From: Chitinophagales bacterium
GTDB taxonomy: Bacteria; Bacteroidota; Bacteroidia; Chitinophagales; Saprospiraceae
Assembly: GCA_017303475.1 (NCBI GenBank)
Contig: JAFLBO010000015.1
Coordinates: 88,542-152,541, forward strand
Reading direction: 5' to 3'
Length of the DNA stretch: 64,000 bases
Positions 60,792 through 64,000 of this stretch are shown here, in pieces. A model generated the notes under the pieces. The model did no database searches, was not told the origin of the DNA, and saw nothing but the letters and a program-made list of their open reading frames with translations. Position 1 is the first letter of the stretch. Every line of letters starts with the position of its first letter. The translations under genes and the position numbers were made by a program.

Positions 60792-63782
60792 ATGATTAGA
60801 CGTCTTTTGCCGGTTTCGGCGCTTTTCAGTATTATTTTTCTGCTGGCTGCAGGTGATAACCACCCCTTTGCCAATTTATCCAAATCTGCTGACCTCAAGG
60901 AGCAACAGTGGGTGGACTCCGTTTTCAACGCCCTGTCGGAGGATGAACGCCTGGGACAGCTCTATATGCTACGTGCGCATGCCGACAAGGATACTGCCTA
61001 TGAACGGCAACTGGAGGATTTGATACGCAAATTCAAGCCGGGCGGCCTCTGTTTTTTCAACCCAACCTTTGCCGGCACAGTGGAAAAACATGCCGAACTG
61101 AGCAACCGCTATCAGGCGGCCAGCCCAACTGTGCCGCTGATGATTGGGATGGATTTCGAAAATGGCGTGGGCATGCGTTACAAAGGGAACGCCATTTCTT
61201 TCCCCAGGGCCATGATGCTGGGTGCTATTCCAGACAACCGGTTGATGTATGAAATGGGTCGGGAAATAGCCCGGCAGTGCCGCCGAATGGGCGTACACGT
61301 CAATTTTGCTCCGGTGGCCGATATCAACAACAACCCGCGCAACCCGGTGATCGGCGAGCGCAGTTACGGCGAAGACCGCCACAATGTGGCCGCAAAAGCC
61401 TTCCAGTACATGTCGGGATTGCAGGATGGCGGTGTAATGGCCAGCGTAAAACACTTCCCCGGGCATGGCGACACCGATATGGACTCCCATTTCGACCTGC
61501 CAACCATTCCGTTTAACCGGGCTCGGCTCGACAGTCTGGAGCTCTACCCTTTCAAAATGCTGGCAAAAAACGGAGCAGGCTCCGCGATGGTTGGTCACCT
61601 GCAGGTCAATGCACTGGATAACCGGCCCAACCGCCCCACCACCCTGAGCAGGCCCGTGGTAACCGATTTGATCCGGAAAGAAATGGGCTATGAGGGACTT
61701 ATTTTCACCGATGCCATGGAAATGGAAGGAGTGAAAAAGTTTTACCCCGACGGAAAGGCTGATGTAGAGGCACTTCTGGCAGGAAACGACATCATTTTGC
61801 TGCCGGTTGACGTGGAAGTGGGTTTAAAAGCGGTGAAAGAAGCCCTGGCTAATGGCGTTTTGAAAAGGGAACAACTTTGGGAAAGTGTAAAACGCATCCT
61901 GCGTGCCAAATACCGCCTTGGGATCACCACCCCTCAGCGTGTAGACCTCAATAACCTGCGTCGCGAACTGAACACACCGGAAGCAATCGCGTTGAAACAC
62001 CGCATGGTGGGCAGTGCGCTTACCCTGGTGAAAGACGAAAAAAACCTCATAGGTTTTCCCCATCTGGAGCACCAAAAACTGGCAACCCTCATTATTGGCG
62101 ATACCACCCGCACCATTTTCCAAACTTATTGCGGCTATTACGCCCCCATGAAGCATTTCAATGTGCCGAAGGAAGTGGTGGATTCCCTGCACAGTCGCAT
62201 ACTGGACAGCCTGAAACAGTTTGATGTGGTGCTGGTAGGCATGGCCGGATATCGCACCACCCCCAAACCTCCCAAGTCTGCCCCCAATCCATTGCCGGGA
62301 GATACGTTGTACGGACTCACCCAAAGCGGACTGGATTTTTTGAACAAACTAAACAAGCAGCAAACCATTGCCCTCACGGTGTTTGGCAATCCGTACAGCT
62401 ATCGCTGGATGGATGAGCCGCCACTGTTGTTACAAGCCTTTACGGAAGACCCTATGGCCCAGCAACTGGCCGCCCAGAGCCTTTTTGGTGCGCACGATGT
62501 GAATGGTTTTCTGCCGGTTACGTCTACAGATTGGGCTTGTTTCGGGCAAGGCCTCAAAAAAGTTTTCCTGCAAAAAAGAATGGGATATGCCCCACCGGAA
62601 ACGGTTGGTATGAGCACAGATAGCCTGGTCCTGATGGATGGCATTGTGGCGGAAATGATCAATACCGGCGCCACACCGGGTTGCCAGATCCTGGTAGCCC
62701 ACAACAACAAGGTCGTATGGCAAAAAGCGTATGGCCATTCTACGTATGAACTGAAAGAACAGGTAACCAACGAGAGCATTTACGACCTGGCATCTGTGAC
62801 CAAAGTGGCGGCCAGCACCATTTCTGTGATGCGACTGGTAGATAACGGACAGTTGAAGCTGGACAACCGGATGTCGGGCTATGTGCATGAATTGAGTGCT
62901 ACCAATAAAAAAGACCTCACGGTGCGGGAAATACTGGCGCACCATGCCGGATTGCAGCCCTGGATACCGTTTTACCAGCAAACCCTGACGGCCGATAAGT
63001 TGCCTTCGCCTAATATTTACAGCACCACTACCAAACCCGGGTTTACCATCCCGGTGGCAAAGGATTTGTACATGGAAAATGCCTGGGCAGACAGCGTTTG
63101 GCAACAAATTTTCCGCTCTTCACTGACCGGAAATAAACATTACAAATACTCAGATCTGGGGCTTTACCTCACTGCCAGGGCCATTCAGCACCTGACGGGC
63201 AAAGGGGTAGACCAATATGCAGACCTGGAATATTACCGTCCGCTGGGCTTGAGCACCACCACCTTCAATCCCTGGAAAAAAGGACTCACCATGCGTTGTG
63301 TGCCTACAGAGGAAGACGCCTATTTCCGCAAACAACGGATTCAGGGCTACGTGCACGATATGGGTGCGGCCATGCTGGGCGGTGTGAGCGGCCATGCCGG
63401 TTTATTTTCCAATGCCAACGATCTGGCCAAGATTTTTCAGATGTTGCTGAACGGCGGTAATTATGGCGGGCGACACTATTTGAATCCTGAAACCGTTAAA
63501 CAGTTCACCACACGTTTTGCGGGAAGCACCCGCCGGGGCATCGGATTCGACATGAAAGAACTGGATCCAAAACAAACTGCCAACATGAGTTCACTGGCAG
63601 GACCCAACACCTTTGGGCACCTCGGGTTTACCGGCATTTGTGCATGGGCTGATCCGGATAAAGACCTGATTTTCATCTTTTTATCCAACCGCACCTACCC
63701 CACCATGGAAAACAACAAGTTGATGAATGGCGATTTTCGACCCAAGTTGCAAGGGGTTGCGTACCGGGCGATACTGAAGTGA
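60792..63782 (+). CDS. GH3 beta-N-acetylglucosaminidase fused to serine beta-lactamase-like domain
   Basis: 996 residues with a signal peptide. GH3 domain about 35-400: the NagZ-type His/Asp dyad loop KHFPGHGDTDMDSH and the nucleophile Asp in FTDAMEM. A middle region (about 400-590) resembles the GH3 C-terminal sandwich. The C-terminal domain (about 600-990) is a class C beta-lactamase/DD-peptidase-like serine hydrolase with Ser668-Val-Thr-Lys (SxxK), Tyr786-Ser-Asp and HLGFTG. The middle motif is YSD where penicillin-binding enzymes have YxN. It probably trims peptidoglycan fragments in the periplasm, cutting GlcNAc and perhaps stem peptides. Confidence 0.92.
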   Translation: MIRRLLPVSALFSIIFLLAAGDNHPFANLSKSADLKEQQWVDSVFNALSEDERLGQLYMLRAHADKDTAYERQLEDLIRKFKPGGLCFFNPTFAGTVEKHAELSNRYQAASPTVPLMIGMDFENGVGMRYKGNAISFPRAMMLGAIPDNRLMYEMGREIARQCRRMGVHVNFAPVADINNNPRNPVIGERSYGEDRHNVAAKAFQYMSGLQDGGVMASVKHFPGHGDTDMDSHFDLPTIPFNRARLDSLELYPFKMLAKNGAGSAMVGHLQVNALDNRPNRPTTLSRPVVTDLIRKEMGYEGLIFTDAMEMEGVKKFYPDGKADVEALLAGNDIILLPVDVEVGLKAVKEALANGVLKREQLWESVKRILRAKYRLGITTPQRVDLNNLRRELNTPEAIALKHRMVGSALTLVKDEKNLIGFPHLEHQKLATLIIGDTTRTIFQTYCGYYAPMKHFNVPKEVVDSLHSRILDSLKQFDVVLVGMAGYRTTPKPPKSAPNPLPGDTLYGLTQSGLDFLNKLNKQQTIALTVFGNPYSYRWMDEPPLLLQAFTEDPMAQQLAAQSLFGAHDVNGFLPVTSTDWACFGQGLKKVFLQKRMGYAPPETVGMSTDSLVLMDGIVAEMINTGATPGCQILVAHNNKVVWQKAYGHSTYELKEQVTNESIYDLASVTKVAASTISVMRLVDNGQLKLDNRMSGYVHELSATNKKDLTVREILAHHAGLQPWIPFYQQTLTADKLPSPNIYSTTTKPGFTIPVAKDLYMENAWADSVWQQIFRSSLTGNKHYKYSDLGLYLTARAIQHLTGKGVDQYADLEYYRPLGLSTTTFNPWKKGLTMRCVPTEEDAYFRKQRIQGYVHDMGAAMLGGVSGHAGLFSNANDLAKIFQMLLNGGNYGGRHYLNPETVKQFTTRFAGSTRRGIGFDMKELDPKQTANMSSLAGPNTFGHLGFTGICAWADPDKDLIFIFLSNRTYPTMENNKLMNGDFRPKLQGVAYRAILK

Positions 63783-64000
63783 TAACCATTTGGTAGTTGC
63801 ATTGTTTTGATTGCCTATTCTTGTTGGAAACTCAGACTGTCGATTGTCCTATCTTAGTGTCGGGGTGACTGCGAGTCCAATGTCGTCAACTTAAGGATTT
63901 TGCGGTTAAAAAGGCCGTCTCAAGTTCATTGAAAATCTGAGTCTATGTTTTCGTTCTCTTGGGGATGATCTTCCAGGGCGGTATGGCTGCCGATGTTTAG
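63783..64000 (-). other. Possible insertion-sequence end with a partial C-terminal CDS
   Basis: On the minus strand a frame runs from the window edge to a TGA at 63926-63928 and encodes 24 residues ending ENIDSDFQ. It is followed by a GAGACGGCCTTTTT stretch and a GACGACATTGG segment. The acidic tail followed by such a sequence is what transposase genes of Bacteroidota insertion sequences can look like, but too little is in view for a family call. No other gene is seen after the GH3 stop. Confidence 0.3.

Overview
The window reads as a chromosome segment of a Bacteroidota bacterium, most likely of the Saprospiria (Saprospiraceae-like). Evidence: many promoters have the Bacteroidota -7 box TAnnTTTG; secreted proteins end in type IX secretion (T9SS) sorting domains of type A (16216-19065, 19135-20394) and type B (48736-56916); there is a SusB-type GH97 glucosidase, a TonB-dependent receptor with a carboxypeptidase-like N-terminal domain, and a carotenoid cluster of the saproxanthin/flexixanthin kind. 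No rRNA or tRNA gene, CRISPR array or complete insertion sequence was recognised.

Layout. 1-5200: tail of a GT39-like membrane protein, a nitroreductase, fluoride exporter crcB, ribosomal rpmA/rplU (L27 with an unusual C-terminal helix-hairpin-helix domain), a lipoprotein hydrolase and an outer-membrane protein. 5400-13200: GH97 glucosidase, a zinc-ribbon lipoprotein, a CNNM/CorC transporter, a small P-loop kinase, lpxD, an RsmF-type rRNA methyltransferase and a DinB protein. 13300-20400: a dienelactone hydrolase, a LytS/LytTR two-component pair and two T9SS-exported repeat proteins. 20500-26340: crtD-cruF-crtY (overlapping genes), convergent crtA, and a sterol-desaturase-family hydroxylase that may belong to the same pigment pathway. 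26300-27900: an XRE regulator with a C11 tract, a divergent lipoprotein gene broken by one stop codon, and a truncated gene remnant. 28000-36600: housekeeping genes (rpsA, a YihY/BrkB protein, a CYTH protein, a MoxR ATPase, rsgA, a NUDIX hydrolase, pabB). 36750-43050: an arsenic cluster (arsR, arsM, arsN2-type acetyltransferase, TonB-dependent receptor, aquaporin, metallophosphoesterase) with three identical-geometry ArsR boxes. 43160-48440: a coiled-coil gene, an ECF sigma/anti-sigma/exported beta-protein operon, an MFS transporter and a YdeI-like protein. 48700-64000: a 2.7-thousand-residue SprB-repeat adhesin, an AI-2E-family transporter, grpE-dnaJ, a GH3/beta-lactamase fusion and a possible transposase tail at the edge.

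The most unusual layer is non-coding. Intergenic regions hold several families of small palindromic elements and short-period arrays: (a) a composite of a GGTCATTT-type array, a palindromic core and the inverted array, present twice (38317-38815 and 60228-60775), with a lone array at 36588-36735; (b) ACCGCGGAG palindromes at 788, 14285, 37257 and 43085; (c) a TTAGAG...CTCTAA element at 13193 and 47709, the second of which supplies the last 13 codons and stop of a YdeI-like gene; (d) 9-mer arrays inside the sigma/anti-sigma and grpE/dnaJ transcription units. The arsenic cluster shows no efflux pump or reductase. It combines methylation, acetylation, a channel and an outer-membrane receptor, and the first composite element sits inside it.
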